Below are positions 17,391 through 27,702 of a stretch of DNA of 64,000 nucleotides, in pieces. The stretch covers positions 1 through 64,000 of the forward strand of contig DQPL01000019.1 in assembly GCA_015664885.1 (NCBI GenBank), in the 5' to 3' direction. The position numbers and the translations under genes are program-made. This DNA comes from Gemmatimonadota bacterium (GTDB lineage: Bacteria; Gemmatimonadota; Gemmatimonadetes; Longimicrobiales; Gaopeijiaceae). Below the pieces are notes generated by a model. That model worked only from the letters and a program-made list of their open reading frames with translations. It was not told the origin of the DNA and searched no databases. Position 1 is the stretch's first letter; every line of letters starts with the position of its first letter.

Positions 17391-19055
17391 CTAGTTCCCG
17401 TGTTCGCGCAGCCAGCGGCGCAGATCCCCTACGTCCAACCTTCCGTTCCGGTTGCCTTCGCTGTCCACATAGGCGAGTTCGAGCTCGGACAGCGGCTCGG
17501 AGTTCGGCTCGAGGAAGAACTGCACGATCTGTTGCTCAGTGACTACCAGTTGCGTCGATAGCGTAATACGGGCCTGCCCGCCCTGCACGAAGATCGAGTG
17601 GAACACCACCTCCGTCGCGCGGCCGTTGTTGAGGCGTGTACTCGGAGAGGTGATGCTGCTGAGCTGGTTCGGCACCTCCCCAAGACCCCATGCATCACCG
17701 GCTTCCCCGCGATTGCCTCCCTCGAAGCTGTTCCTCACCAACCCGTCGTTGTCATCCTGCTCGAGCAAGGAGAGGAAATACGGGAGGCCACTGGTGGGGT
17801 CTGGTCTGGTCGCGGCACCCAGGTCCTGGTGGTAGATGAGCACGCCGCCCGCCGGGAGGCCATGGTCGAATCCGATTTGGGCTCGGTATTCCACCAGGAG
17901 GAATTCGCTACCGCTCTGGTCGAGATGGATGCGCAACGCGTCGCCTGAAGTCTGCACCGGATCGAGCACGTACTCCTGATTACTGACGGGTTCGAGTCCA
18001 ACCTCCGTGAAGTCCAACCAACCGAGCACGTTCTTGTTGCGCACACTCATGTGCGACGGCCCGTAGGGAAGGCGATCTCCCCCGACCGGACCACATCCCC
18101 ACGAACCCGCAGCCATGAGCGCCCAACACCCGAGCACCCAGCGCCGGCCGGCGGCTCCCCCGCTGGCCGTCGGATGGTAAAAGTCGGGTAGCCCGAGCAC
18201 ATGTCCATACTCGTGCGCGATGACGTTCGCGCTCTGCACGTTGAGACCTTCGCAGTCGGTCACTCCTTGCACGATGTAGCCGTCGACCTGAACAAAACCA
18301 CCGTTGGGGCGAGCATCGTTGGTGGTGAACGGCTGGCCGTCGTTCTGGGCAGCGATGCCCCAGCGGTGCGGCCAGATCGACGGTCCCGGGCATGAGCCCG
18401 GGATCTCGAGAAACTCGAACGTCATGGCATCGACGTAGCCGTCGTCGTCCCCGCTGTTGGGCACGTTGTCAGGGCCGTCGTTGTCGTAGAGGCTGAAGTC
18501 GGTGTCCACGTCCGCGAGCTCGAGCGCCTCCAGGAAGTAAGGCGCCATATCCGAGTCGGAACCGAGGCCGTTGCCCGAACCCACGACGACCTCCAGCGTT
18601 CGCGAGGTGCGCACCCACGGAAGCACATCCCCGATCAAGTTGAACTTTCCCCGAGACATCTCTGCGTAAGCCTCGGTGACAGTCCCGTACTCGGAAGGAC
18701 CATCGAAGAGCGACGCCTGGATCATGTCCCGGGTGATGTGCGGCTCCTGCGAATCGGAGAACAGCGCCGGCAGAACCAGGAGGCGGTGGGTCCCGCCAAT
18801 ATCTCGCACCGGCTCGACCTGCCCCTGAGCGTTCAAGCGAAAGAGGCCGTTCGGCAGCTCATAGGCACCCCGGGCCTGCGCGACGCGAGCGTAGTAGCTC
18901 TGCGGGAGCGTCAGCCCGCGGACCTCGGCGAGCGCCTCGATGTCCTGGGCTGAGAGAGACTCTGCCGACCATGGCGTCGCATGGCTGATGAGCAACAGGG
19001 CGATCGCCAACCGGGTGAGCGGCGCCCACCAACGCTCGTCGCGGCTCGCGCTCAT
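17391..19055 (-). CDS. Secreted M6-type zinc metalloprotease with C-terminal dockerin-like motif
   Basis: A 554-residue exported protease. After a signal region (about residues 15-36) the catalytic domain carries HEYGHVLGLPDFYH, the zinc motif HExxHxxGxxD of immune-inhibitor-A-like (M6) enzymes. Asp-rich turns such as DNDGPDNVPNSGDDDGYVDA probably bind calcium. The last 25 residues, DSEGNRNGRLDVGDLRRWL, resemble one dockerin/EF-hand repeat, which here more likely serves calcium binding or cell-surface sorting than cellulosome assembly. ATG 19055 overlaps the upstream stop by ATGA, so it is coupled to the lipoprotein gene. Confidence 0.88.
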   Translation of the reverse strand: MSASRDERWWAPLTRLAIALLLISHATPWSAESLSAQDIEALAEVRGLTLPQSYYARVAQARGAYELPNGLFRLNAQGQVEPVRDIGGTHRLLVLPALFSDSQEPHITRDMIQASLFDGPSEYGTVTEAYAEMSRGKFNLIGDVLPWVRTSRTLEVVVGSGNGLGSDSDMAPYFLEALELADVDTDFSLYDNDGPDNVPNSGDDDGYVDAMTFEFLEIPGSCPGPSIWPHRWGIAAQNDGQPFTTNDARPNGGFVQVDGYIVQGVTDCEGLNVQSANVIAHEYGHVLGLPDFYHPTASGGAAGRRWVLGCWALMAAGSWGCGPVGGDRLPYGPSHMSVRNKNVLGWLDFTEVGLEPVSNQEYVLDPVQTSGDALRIHLDQSGSEFLLVEYRAQIGFDHGLPAGGVLIYHQDLGAATRPDPTSGLPYFLSLLEQDDNDGLVRNSFEGGNRGEAGDAWGLGEVPNQLSSITSPSTRLNNGRATEVVFHSIFVQGGQARITLSTQLVVTEQQIVQFFLEPNSEPLSELELAYVDSEGNRNGRLDVGDLRRWLREHGN

Positions 19056-19432
19056 CGCCGGATCTCCACTTCGTAATCGGCGAGCACGGGGCGCAGCACG
19101 TCATGCGGAGCGGCCACCTGAAGCACGTGGGCCTCGAACGCGGCAAGCGTGTCGAGCACCTGCAAGCCGAAGGTCAGTTCGGCGGACGGCTCAGCCACGA
19201 CAACCACGATGAAGGAATCTGCGTCATGCTCGCCAAAGACGCGACTGTTGATCTGAGTCACGCCGGTGATGCCGTCGCCGAATATCGAGATGAGCGCCGC
19301 ACCCTCGGTCACCCACGGACCCTTCAACGTCACGGTCATGGTGCCAGGACCGGGAATCGAGTCGGCGCACGCCGATAGAGCGATGGCGACGACAAAAGCT
19401 GGAACGAGGCGGCGGAGGGTCATGTGGCGCAT
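19052..19432 (-). CDS. Small lipoprotein of unknown function
   Basis: The 126-residue product has a lipobox (IALSACAD, Cys about 22) and a single beta-rich domain of about 100 residues with no cysteines or recognised motif. It is coupled to the M6 protease by an ATGA overlap, which suggests an inhibitor, propeptide-like or anchoring role, but nothing in the sequence proves this. ATG at 19423 is an alternative start. Confidence 0.7.
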   Translation of the reverse strand: MRHMTLRRLVPAFVVAIALSACADSIPGPGTMTVTLKGPWVTEGAALISIFGDGITGVTQINSRVFGEHDADSFIVVVVAEPSAELTFGLQVLDTLAAFEAHVLQVAAPHDVLRPVLADYEVEIRR

Positions 19433-19577
19433 GCTAGGGAGGTCCGGTCGGAATCATGTACGCCCGTGCAATGAGACGGATTTCGCCATGGTCGCTGCAC
19501 ATGGAACGACTACGAGCCGCACGGTCTGACGAGCAGAGCAGGAATGCATGTGGGCCATTACCTATAAACGACCGCTG
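19433..19577. other. Intergenic stretch between two minus-strand genes
   Basis: About 145 bases between the LVIVD gene end and the small lipoprotein start. It should carry the promoter of the lipoprotein-protease pair. I see no strong hairpin, palindrome or convincing -35/-10 pair. Confidence 0.3.
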
Positions 19578-21596
19578 CTAGGAGATGGGACGATCCGTGG
19601 GCACCATCTTCACCGCCCACATGCCGGAATTGATGTCGCTGAAGAAGATGTTGCCCTTCCACGGCATCACACTCCAGACGCCCGGCGCGTTCGGAATGTA
19701 GCCGACGGGATCGTGTGCCTTGAACACCGCCATCTCGCGGCCCTGGGTGTAGAGATTCCCCATGAGGTCGCCCGAGATGTCGACCATGCGTACGCCGCCC
19801 TCGTAGTACGCCTGGTACAGGACGTCGTCCTCGACCCACATGTTGTGCGTGCCGTATTCGCTGGCCTCGTAGCGCGCGAGTTGTACAGGATTCGTCGGGT
19901 CGGTGAAGTCGAAGATCTGCGTGTAACCGGATGTCGCCCGAGGGTAGCCACCCTTACCGGTGATGGGGTCGTACTGTTGACGGTGATCCGGTCCGGTTCC
20001 CTCCCATGCGAGGCCCCTACGCTGCACGCGCTCGTCACCCACGATGAGCAGGAAGCGTCCAGTCGACTCCTGGTAGTAGGGGAAAATCGCGTGTGTCGAG
20101 CCCGTTGTGGTCGGAAAGACCGTCACGAGCTGTGGATTCTCGATCGAACCGCCCCACTTTCCGTTTCCAACGTCCACGACGACCACGCCGGTCTCCCATT
20201 CCGCCGAATAAGCGAGCCCGTCATGCACGAACACGTCGTGCACGCGCGAGTCGGGGTGGTTGTACTCGCTCACGTACTTCGGATTGTCGAGGTCGCGCAC
20301 GTCGATGATTACGTACTTGTCGCCGTTCGCGAGCGAGAACAGGTAATCATTCGTCGCGAACATATTGTGCACGCCGCCGGTGACTCCGTGGCTCTCGAAG
20401 GTCGACGCAATCCTCGGGTGCGCAGGCTCCGCGAGGTCGAGAATCACGAGGCCATTTCTTCGGCTCGAGGCGCCCTCTCTGGAGATGACCCCGTAGCGAC
20501 CGTCCGGCGAGACCTTCATGTCGTTGGTGCTGCGAGCGTCCACGGGTATCGAATCGGTCTTAAAGATGTTGGCCGGGTCGGTGACGTCCCAGACCATCGA
20601 GATGCCGTCCCCGTATTTGGATCCGGTCAGTGCGTAGTCACGACCGTCGAGGCCCTCCCAGATCCAGAAGTCGGTCGTAAAGATGCGCGCCTCGCTGCCG
20701 TGACCCACGATTTCGATTTTGCGAATTACGTCCCGAGGAACTACTCGGAAGGAATATTCCGCCGAGGCGCCCGTCGTCGAAGCGATCGCCGTGTACACGC
20801 CGGGCACGTCCGCGACCATACGCCCCTCGAGAATCTGGGCGGGCCCCGCGGGCGCCTTGATGGAATCGTCCGGTTGGTAGATAAAGCTCCAGGAGATCGG
20901 CGCGTCATCGACGGCCGAGCCGCCTTCGTCAAACGCGGTCACCGTGAAGCTCTGCACGTCGCCGGTGCGGACCTGTTGCAGGCCCCCAACGAGCGACATC
21001 GACGCGACCGGCGACGGAACCACCGTGTGTGTCATCTCGCCGCGCACCCCTTCCACACTGGCGGAGATGGTCACAGTACCCGTACCGACGGCGCGCACGT
21101 TTCCGAATGCGTCGACGGTGGCAATGTCTTCGTCCGAGCTATCCCAGGAGACCTCAATGAACTGCCGCCGAGACCCGTCGCGGTGGGACGCGGCGACCCC
21201 GTGCGGGACCCGAGCACCTTCGTACAACCGGTCTCCGTCCGTTTCGATTCGCACTTCCGTGATCGCCGGCCAATCGACGTGCACCGGGATACGCAGCGTC
21301 ACAGGAGCGGCCCCGTCCGCCGGCACACTCGTGACCACGATCTCGTATTCGCCGACTACGAGTCCCCTCACGGACGTTCCGTCCACAGCCAGCCCGCGGC
21401 GAGGACCCGACACCCGGAGGGCGCCGTCTGTGGGCCGACCCGCGGCATCGAACGCCCAGATCACCAGAGGGGCGGTGGCACCCCGCTCGACTCGGATCAC
21501 CGCGGTCTGGGACTCGAGGCGTGCGATGTCCTGGGACATTGCAGGAGAAGTGGCGACCAGGGCGAGAAAGGTCACGGTGACGGCGATGCGGTTCAT
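19578..21596 (-). CDS. Secreted Big_2 plus LVIVD beta-propeller protein
   Basis: I set the start at 21596: GGAG lies six bases upstream and the product begins with a signal peptide (VTFLALVATSPAMSQ). The open frame continues upstream into the permease relic, which is a chance in-frame read-through. Of 672 residues, about 30-310 form Ig-like units (Big_2 core IEVSWDSSDEDIATVDAFGN). Residues about 330-670 are LVIVD-type beta-propeller repeats, with YVIIDVRDLDNPKYVSEYN, VVVVDVGNG and TQIFDFTDPTNPVQLARYE. Such proteins are surface-exposed, with suggested adhesive roles; no enzyme motif is seen. Confidence 0.88.
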   Translation of the reverse strand: MNRIAVTVTFLALVATSPAMSQDIARLESQTAVIRVERGATAPLVIWAFDAAGRPTDGALRVSGPRRGLAVDGTSVRGLVVGEYEIVVTSVPADGAAPVTLRIPVHVDWPAITEVRIETDGDRLYEGARVPHGVAASHRDGSRRQFIEVSWDSSDEDIATVDAFGNVRAVGTGTVTISASVEGVRGEMTHTVVPSPVASMSLVGGLQQVRTGDVQSFTVTAFDEGGSAVDDAPISWSFIYQPDDSIKAPAGPAQILEGRMVADVPGVYTAIASTTGASAEYSFRVVPRDVIRKIEIVGHGSEARIFTTDFWIWEGLDGRDYALTGSKYGDGISMVWDVTDPANIFKTDSIPVDARSTNDMKVSPDGRYGVISREGASSRRNGLVILDLAEPAHPRIASTFESHGVTGGVHNMFATNDYLFSLANGDKYVIIDVRDLDNPKYVSEYNHPDSRVHDVFVHDGLAYSAEWETGVVVVDVGNGKWGGSIENPQLVTVFPTTTGSTHAIFPYYQESTGRFLLIVGDERVQRRGLAWEGTGPDHRQQYDPITGKGGYPRATSGYTQIFDFTDPTNPVQLARYEASEYGTHNMWVEDDVLYQAYYEGGVRMVDISGDLMGNLYTQGREMAVFKAHDPVGYIPNAPGVWSVMPWKGNIFFSDINSGMWAVKMVPTDRPIS

Positions 21597-21599
21597 GCG

Positions 21600-22733
21600 G
21601 GACTCCGAAGACGGATGCAAGACTGCCCCATCTTCATAATGAGCCAGGCGATGCCGAGCAAGGTGGATCCTTCTGCCTTCGTTGATGACGGGGTATGTCG
21701 CGGCCAGCTCATCGCCGAGCCGGGTCATCGCCACCTGCGCCTGCTCAACGCTCACGCCGGGCAATAGCCGGGCCCGCACGAGGAACGGGTGATCCTGTCT
21801 GCGCTCCAGTGACTGGGCCGCAAAAGACCCGGTCGGCCGCAGGGCGCTGATCGAGAGCCACATGTCCATCACAGCGGGGCCCGCGCCTCCATTGAATTCA
21901 ATCGGGCCCACGCCTATCACGGTTATCAACGAACCGCCAATGCGGACCGTGGTACCGATGACGTTGGGTCCCGAGCCGAGGCGGTCGCGCCACATCTTGT
22001 GCGTGATCACCGCGACTGGTCGCCCATCGGCGAGGTCCTCCGCTTCATCGAACCATCGACCGCGCGAGGGCGCGAAGCCCAGCACCCGCATGTAGCCGGA
22101 GGTAGCAAACTCGGTCGACACGCTCACCAAGCCGCCGTCCTGTTCCATGAAGCCCTGTGACACACTGATCGCGGCGACATCAGCGAAGACACCCTCGGTC
22201 CTGGAGATGTCCTGGAAGGCCGGATAGGACGTCGAGTTGGGACCACCGTCGTCTGAGCCCTAGAGCACGTCTACCACGGCTTCGACGTCGGGGAAGGGAG
22301 GCGGCTGCAGAAGCAGAGCGTTCACGAGGCTGAACGCCGTCGTGTTCACGCCGATGCCCAGCACGAGAATCACGAGTGCCGTCAGACTGAGTCCCGGGCT
22401 CCGCCACAGTCGGCGGGCGGCGTATGCGAGGTCGTCGAACCATCCCCTCATCCCATCTCCCCCTCGGTCAGGCTGGACGCTTGGGCGTCCGTTCGATTCA
22501 AGCGCCTCCCTTCTCTCTTTCCAACTGGAGGCGAGCACGTCACGCAGCATGAAGAACCAGAAGCCGGCCCCGAGCTGGCCAGTAGCACGTAGCCGCTCAT
22601 CTCGGTGGTGCCGAAACCTGTCCATCAGCGCTGCGCCGTACTGCTCTCGGTGACGCCTCGGGTACGCGCGCAGAAGTGCGGCATAGAGCCGTTCTCCGCG
22701 CCCACGGCTCGATCGATTGCTGTCGTTCGGCAT
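21600..22733 (-). pseudogene. MacB/FtsX-type (ADOP) permease, nonsense-mutated and truncated
   Basis: The ATG at 22733 begins a permease-prefix domain (LYAALLRAYPRRHREQYG), then a linker, the first membrane helix (LVILVLGIGVNTTAFSLVNA) and the start of the MacB periplasmic domain. A TAG at 22260-22262 interrupts it in frame; homologous sequence continues directly after (TSYPAFQDISRTEGVFADVA) to about 21650, where the gene ends within the periplasmic domain. The remaining membrane helices and second half, normally some 400 residues, are missing. It follows its PadR regulator by two bases. The permease cannot be functional as drawn. Confidence 0.82.
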
Positions 22734-22735
22734 GG

Positions 22736-23074
22736 CTACGACGCGCTCGGCAGGACTCGGTTTTCGCGCGCCACGTCCACGATGCGCGCGAGTCTCTCGG
22801 CTTCTGCCTGCACGAGTGCTCGCCCTCGCTTCGTGATGTCGTAAAAGCGCCGGCGCGGGTCCTCACTCTCGGAGGGCGCCTGCACTTCGCTGATGAGACC
22901 GTCGCGTGCCATCTCTTTGAGGGAGCGGTAGAGCGTGCCGGGGCCGAGTTTCACCGAACCCGTCGTGGCCTCGGCGACCGCCTCGGCGATTCCGAGTCCA
23001 TGCAGAGCCGTACCCGCGAGCGCGAGCAAGATGTGGAAGACTGCGGGTCGAAGCGGTGTCTCATGGCCAGGCAT
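22736..23074 (-). CDS. PadR-family transcriptional regulator
   Basis: The 112-residue protein is a winged-helix PadR-type repressor. Typical segments are ALHGLGIAEAV, LGPGTLYRSLKEMARDGLI (recognition helix and wing) and DPRRRFYDITKRG. GGGAG six bases before ATG 23074 fixes the start. It is co-oriented with, and two bases ahead of, the ADOP permease relic, the usual pairing of these families, and a perfect palindrome lies just upstream, so autoregulation is likely. The regulator is intact although its partner is broken. Confidence 0.92.
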   Translation of the reverse strand: MPGHETPLRPAVFHILLALAGTALHGLGIAEAVAEATTGSVKLGPGTLYRSLKEMARDGLISEVQAPSESEDPRRRFYDITKRGRALVQAEAERLARIVDVARENRVLPSAS

Positions 23075-23092
23075 ATCGAGCTCCCGAGAATT

Positions 23093-23107
23093 TATCCGTT
23101 GCGGATA
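23093..23107. promoter_or_regulatory. Palindrome TATCCG-TTG-CGGATA, probable PadR operator
   Basis: A perfect 6-base inverted repeat with a 3-base centre lies 19 bases upstream of the padR-type start codon, within an AT-rich patch (GATATATC-like sequence continues to 23112). Position and symmetry suit autoregulation by the PadR protein; binding is inferred. Confidence 0.55.
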
Positions 23108-23165
23108 TATCTACGATGGATACCTCGAGAGTGTTACCTGGAAAGTTTCAAGTGACGAAGGGACG

Positions 23166-24036
23166 TCAGCGCGCCAACACTTCCTTCATCGCTCGATACG
23201 CTTCGTCCAGGAAGTACTCGACGTGGTCGAAGTCGAAGGCCGCGTACCCGTCGAATCGCGGCCGCACGTACAGGAGCGGCGGACCGTCCCATTGGGCGAG
23301 TAGGTCACGGCGGCGGCGCCAAGTCATGATCGAGAAGATGCGTTGCTGTACTCCGAGAATTCCCTGCGCGAGGATCTTCTCGCAGTCCCCGGTCTCCCCG
23401 GAGCCGACGTCGATGCCCACGATCCCGGTCGCGCCTTGTTCCTCCGCACGGTCGAGCGCGAGCGGGTATTCGGTTCCGCCATCAACGAACGCCCGCCCCC
23501 CGTTCTCGAAAGCCGGGTAAAAAACCGGAAGCGCCGACGACGCGTATACGGCCTCCACCAATGACACGTCTGTCCTCGCATCCGTACCGAACCACCCTGT
23601 CGAACCGTCGGTCAGGTCCACGGCGTTCAGCAGCAGGGGCATCTGAATCGAGTCCCAACCGCCGTCCGGCAGCAACTCCGAGTAGAAGTCCATGAGCGCA
23701 TCACCACGGAAGACGCTGGGTTGACGGATCCCGTTGATCCAGGCCACCCGACGGTTCACGCGCACGATGTCCGTCTTCTCGAGCGCGAGCGCGTGCTTGC
23801 GCATCTCCTGCTCAGGTCATACCACTAGCCGCGAGTGCTCCTGCCAGTGCGCCGATACTGGTGCCAACGATGCCCGCGGGCTGCACGCCGGCCTCGGTGA
23901 GAGCCCGCCACGCTCCGACGTGAGCTAGACCCTTCAGGCCACCACCACCGAGCACCACCCAGGGCGTGTCACCGAGGTCTTCCAAACGGACTGAATCACC
24001 CGTATGAAGCGTAGAGTTGGCGCTGTCTATCCCCAC
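23166..24036 (-). pseudogene. Patatin-like phospholipase, one frameshift
   Basis: The GTG at 24036, behind AGGGGGG, opens a patatin domain: LGGGGLKGLAHVGAWRALTE is the oxyanion loop and GTSIGALAGALAASGM holds the serine nucleophile in GxSxG. The frame ends at TGA (23813-23815). Removing the single A at 23814 (plus strand) restores SGMTEQEMRKHALALEKTD and the rest of the protein, including FVDGGTEYPL with the catalytic Asp (DGG). The intact product would be about 289 residues. It is a lipid acyl hydrolase family. A single-base break could be a sequencing error or real inactivation. Confidence 0.82.
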
Positions 24037-24065
24037 TTGACCCCCCTATTTGCCCCGTCTAGGTT
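24037..24065 (+). promoter_or_regulatory. Probable promoter of the suf operon
   Basis: TTGACC (24037-24042) and TAGGTT (24060-24065) are separated by 17 bases and lie about 70 bases before sufC. It abuts the divergent patatin start. No Iron-Fur box or IscR-like site could be made out with confidence. Confidence 0.4.
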
Positions 24066-24135
24066 TCGGGACCTGAAACGTAGAATCATTCTTGATAAGC
24101 GAGCCAAGCGGCTCCGCGCATCGCCTGAGAACCGC

Positions 24136-24921
24136 ATGAGCGACGCTTCAATTCTGAAGATAGAGGGCCTAGAAGCCAAGGTGGCCGACGAAGATCTGCC
24201 GATACTCACCGGGGTCGATCTCGAGATCGGCAAGGGCGAGATCCATGCGATCATGGGTCCAAACGGCTCGGGAAAAAGCACTCTTGCCAAGGTTCTCGCG
24301 GGCCACCCTGGCTACGAAGTGACGTCCGGATCGGTCCTGTTCCAGGGCAGCAACCTGCTCGAGCTCGAAGCCGACGAGCGCTCGCAGGCCGGCATCTTCC
24401 TCGCCTTCCAGTATCCTGTCGAGATCCCGGGCGTCTCCATCGCGAACTTCCTTCGCACTGCGGTGCAGGCTCACCAGGCAGATGGTGAGGAGCTCGATAT
24501 CTTCGAATTCTCTGACATCCTGACCGAGCGCATGGAGCTGCTGGAGATGGATGTCACGTTCGCCGAGCGTCATGTGAATGACGGCTTCAGCGGTGGCGAA
24601 AAGAAGCGCAACGAGATCCTTCAGATGGCGATGCTGAAGCCCAAGCTCGCGGTGATGGACGAGACCGACTCTGGCCTCGACATCGATGCGCTGAAGGTCG
24701 TCGCCAGCGGGGTGAACACACTGACCGAGGAGGATCCCGAAATGTCGATCCTCCTCATCACGCACTACCAGCGGCTTCTGGACCACATCGAGCCCGACCG
24801 TGTACACGTGATGGTCGACGGTCGCATCGTCCGCTCCGGCGGACCGGAAGTCGCCCACCAGCTCGAGGCCGAAGGCTACAGGGGCTGGAGCGAGGCGGAC
24901 TCAATTGCGGACGGCGTCTAA
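24136..24921 (+). CDS. sufC: Fe-S cluster assembly ATPase SufC
   Basis: SufC is the ABC-type ATPase of the SufBC2D scaffold that builds iron-sulfur clusters. The 261-residue product shows Walker [10 protein letters not shown], the Q-loop in [14 protein letters not shown], the ABC signature [11 protein letters not shown], Walker [14 protein letters not shown] and the switch His in [10 protein letters not shown]. Start at ATG 24136; the frame stays open further upstream, but that sequence is not SufC-like. First gene of a seven-gene run ending with ogt. Confidence 0.97.
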   Translation: MSDASILKIEGLEAKVADEDLPILTGVDLEIGKGEIHAIMGPNGSGKSTLAKVLAGHPGYEVTSGSVLFQGSNLLELEADERSQAGIFLAFQYPVEIPGVSIANFLRTAVQAHQADGEELDIFEFSDILTERMELLEMDVTFAERHVNDGFSGGEKKRNEILQMAMLKPKLAVMDETDSGLDIDALKVVASGVNTLTEEDPEMSILLITHYQRLLDHIEPDRVHVMVDGRIVRSGGPEVAHQLEAEGYRGWSEADSIADGV

Positions 24922-24938
24922 GGCGCCAGGAGAGCACT

Positions 24939-26354
24939 ATGCCACAGAATGAAACCATCCAAGACCTCGGCCTAGACGAGTACAAGTACGACTTCGTCAC
25001 GGAGACCGAGCCAGTCTTCCGCGCCGAGAAGGGCCTGAGCGAAGAGGTGGTGCGCCAGATCTCCGCGCACAAAGAAGAGCCGGAGTGGATGCTCGAGTAC
25101 CGCCTCAAGGCGCTCGACGTCTACAACTCGAAGCCGATGCCCAAGTGGGGCGGTGATCTTTCGAGTCTCGAAGCCGTGCTCGACGAGATCTACTTCTACG
25201 TGCGTCCTCAGGACCAGATGGAGCGCTCCTGGGACGACGTGCCCGACGAGATCAAGAACACGTTCGAGAAGCTCGGCATCCCCGAGGCCGAGCGGAAGAT
25301 CCTTGCTGGCGTGGGCGCGCAGTACGAGTCCGAGATGGTGTACCACTCGTTGCGTGAGGAGTGGGCGGCCCAGGGCGTCATCTTCGATTCGATCGAAGAC
25401 GGCCTGAAGAACCACCCCGAGCTCTTCCGCGAGCACTTCGGCACGATCATCCCGATGCACGACAACAAGTTCGCCGCGATGAACTCGGCGGTCTGGTCAG
25501 GCGGATCGTTCGTGTACATCCCGAAGGGCGTCTCGCTCGACACCCCCCTGCAAGCGTACTTCCGCGTTAACCAGGAGCGCATGGGCCAGTTCGAGCGCAC
25601 GCTCATCATCATCGATGAAGGCGCGCAAGCGCACTACATCGAGGGATGCACCGCTCCGGTCTACACGACCGAGTCCTTCCATTCGGGTGTCATCGAGATT
25701 GTCGTCAAGAAGAACGCCCGCTTCCGGTACACGACCATCCAGAACTGGTCGAACAACATGTACAACCTGGTCACGCAGCGCTCAATGGTACACGAGAACG
25801 CCACCATGGAGTGGCTGGACGGCAACCTGGGCTCGAAGCTCACGATGAAGTACCCGTCCTGCTACCTGATTGGCGAGGGCGCGCACGGCGAGATCATGTC
25901 GATCGCGTATGCCGGTGACGGCCAGCACCAGGACACCGGCGGCAAGGTGGTCCACGTGGCTCCTCATACGACGTCCTCGATCACCTCGAAGTCGATCTCG
26001 AAAGGGACCGGACGCTCGACCTACCGTGGCCTGTGCAAGGTTCATAAAGGCGCGCGCCACGCGCGTTCGAACGTCGAGTGCGACGCGCTGCTCATCAACG
26101 ACACGTCACGTACCGATACGTACCCCTACATCGAGATCGAAGAGAACGACGCCAGCGTGGGCCACGAAGCTTCGGTGTCGAAGATCGGTGAGGAGCAACT
26201 CTTCTACCTGGCGAGCCGCGGCATCGCCAAGGACGAAGCCATGGCAATGATCGTGCGCGGCTTCATCGAACCCATCGCCAAGCAGCTGCCGCTCGAGTAC
26301 GCGGTGGAACTCAACCGGCTCATCGAGATGGAGATGGAAGGCTCCGTTGGCTAA
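24939..26354 (+). CDS. sufB: Fe-S cluster assembly scaffold SufB
   Basis: SufB forms the scaffold with SufC and SufD on which the cluster is assembled. At 471 residues it has the family length. Conserved stretches include [37 protein letters not shown] and [14 protein letters not shown]-like sequence ([20 protein letters not shown]), with the cysteine proposed to take part in cluster assembly. An AGGAGAG site precedes ATG 24939. Its end overlaps the sufD start by eight bases. Confidence 0.98.
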   Translation: MPQNETIQDLGLDEYKYDFVTETEPVFRAEKGLSEEVVRQISAHKEEPEWMLEYRLKALDVYNSKPMPKWGGDLSSLEAVLDEIYFYVRPQDQMERSWDDVPDEIKNTFEKLGIPEAERKILAGVGAQYESEMVYHSLREEWAAQGVIFDSIEDGLKNHPELFREHFGTIIPMHDNKFAAMNSAVWSGGSFVYIPKGVSLDTPLQAYFRVNQERMGQFERTLIIIDEGAQAHYIEGCTAPVYTTESFHSGVIEIVVKKNARFRYTTIQNWSNNMYNLVTQRSMVHENATMEWLDGNLGSKLTMKYPSCYLIGEGAHGEIMSIAYAGDGQHQDTGGKVVHVAPHTTSSITSKSISKGTGRSTYRGLCKVHKGARHARSNVECDALLINDTSRTDTYPYIEIEENDASVGHEASVSKIGEEQLFYLASRGIAKDEAMAMIVRGFIEPIAKQLPLEYAVELNRLIEMEMEGSVG

Positions 26355-27693
26355 AGCCGTCGCAGGAATGGAGGGCGTGACGAGCGCGCTGAACCCGGCG
26401 GCGGTCGAGCGGATCGGCATGAGTGAGCCTGAGTGGCTGCGCGAGCGTCGCGCACATGCCTGGGACGTGTATGAGCGTACGCCGATGCCGACGATCCGGC
26501 TCGAGGAGTGGCGTTACACGAACCTCAAGAAGAAGCTCGACCTCAATTCGCTACAACTCAGCGATGCCGAAGCGATGTCGGACGACGCTAGCACGTGGCC
26601 CGAGCGGTTGCGCGCGGCCATGGACGAAGATCGCGAGGCCTCGGGCCACATCGTCATCATCGACGGTCACGTCGTGCACGCCGACGTCGATAAGCAGCTC
26701 GCCACACAGGGCGTGATCCTGGAGTCTCTGCAAGAAGCGATCACGAATCACGAGGAACTGGTGCGAGAGCACCTCGCCACTGACGCTGTTCCCGCCGAGG
26801 AGGGGAAGTTCGCGGCGCTCAACGCTGCACTGTGGAGCGACGGCATCTTCCTGTACGTGCCCAAGGGCGTGCAACTCGAACTTCCGGTCCGCGTGACGCG
26901 CTGGCTGAGCGAGGCCGGAACCGCATACTTCAGCCGTGTGCTCATCGTGGCCGAGGCACAGAGCCAGGTCTCCTATGTCGACGAGGTTCTATCCGACGAC
27001 TTCGAGTCGCAGACGTATACTTCGACGGCCGTGGAGCTGATCGCGCGCGAGGGCGCCAGGGTGCAGTACGTGGCCGTGCAGCGCCTGGGTCGGGGGGCGT
27101 TCTACCAGTCCATGCAGCGTACGCTCGCACAGCGCGACTCGAAGCTCGATACGCTCAACGTGGCGCTGGGCGCGTCCGTGACGCGTGTCGACCTGAACGC
27201 GCGCCTGCTCGGTCCCGGCGCGAATTCAGACATGCTGGGTCTCTACTTCGGGGACGACGACCAGCACTTCGACTTCAACACCAGCCAGGACCACGTCGCG
27301 GAGCACACTTCGAGCGACCTGCTCTATAAGGGTGCACTCGACGGTGCCAGCCGGGCGGCTTTTCGGGGCATCATCCGAGTTCTGCCCGGTGCCCAAGGCA
27401 CCGACGCGTATCAAACGAACCGAAATCTTCTGCTCTCGCCGGAGTCACGAGCCGACTCGTTGCCCAACCTCGAAATCGAGGCCGACGACGTGAAGTGCTC
27501 CCACGGAGCCACCGTCGGCCAACTCGACGACGAGGCGAAGTTCTACCTGATGAGCCGCGGCCTCAGCCTCATCCAGGCCGAGCGCCTGGTGGTGCTGGGA
27601 TTCCTAGGAGAGGTCCTGGCGAAGCTCCCATTAGGTGGTGTTGTCGACAAGGTGACCAGAGTCATCGAGCAAAAACTGGCGCAGCACGGCTAA
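26347..27693 (+). CDS. sufD: Fe-S cluster assembly protein SufD
   Basis: SufD pairs with SufB in the scaffold. The 448-residue product has the N-terminal motif [14 protein letters not shown] and the C-terminal SufBD core ([22 protein letters not shown], carrying the conserved His/Cys region). I use the TTG at 26347, which overlaps the sufB end and follows GGAAGG; ATG at 26368 is a close alternative that changes only seven residues. Order sufC-B-D is usual for Actinobacteria-, Bacteroidota- and Gemmatimonadota-type operons. Confidence 0.96.
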   Translation: MAKAVAGMEGVTSALNPAAVERIGMSEPEWLRERRAHAWDVYERTPMPTIRLEEWRYTNLKKKLDLNSLQLSDAEAMSDDASTWPERLRAAMDEDREASGHIVIIDGHVVHADVDKQLATQGVILESLQEAITNHEELVREHLATDAVPAEEGKFAALNAALWSDGIFLYVPKGVQLELPVRVTRWLSEAGTAYFSRVLIVAEAQSQVSYVDEVLSDDFESQTYTSTAVELIAREGARVQYVAVQRLGRGAFYQSMQRTLAQRDSKLDTLNVALGASVTRVDLNARLLGPGANSDMLGLYFGDDDQHFDFNTSQDHVAEHTSSDLLYKGALDGASRAAFRGIIRVLPGAQGTDAYQTNRNLLLSPESRADSLPNLEIEADDVKCSHGATVGQLDDEAKFYLMSRGLSLIQAERLVVLGFLGEVLAKLPLGGVVDKVTRVIEQKLAQHG

Positions 27694-27702
27694 TGAGCAC
27701 CC

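Noticed and set aside
19548-21767. Plus-strand open frame of 739 codons
   Set aside because: It is the complement of the LVIVD gene in a GC-rich codon context; composition is Arg/His/Val-rich and no domain is visible.
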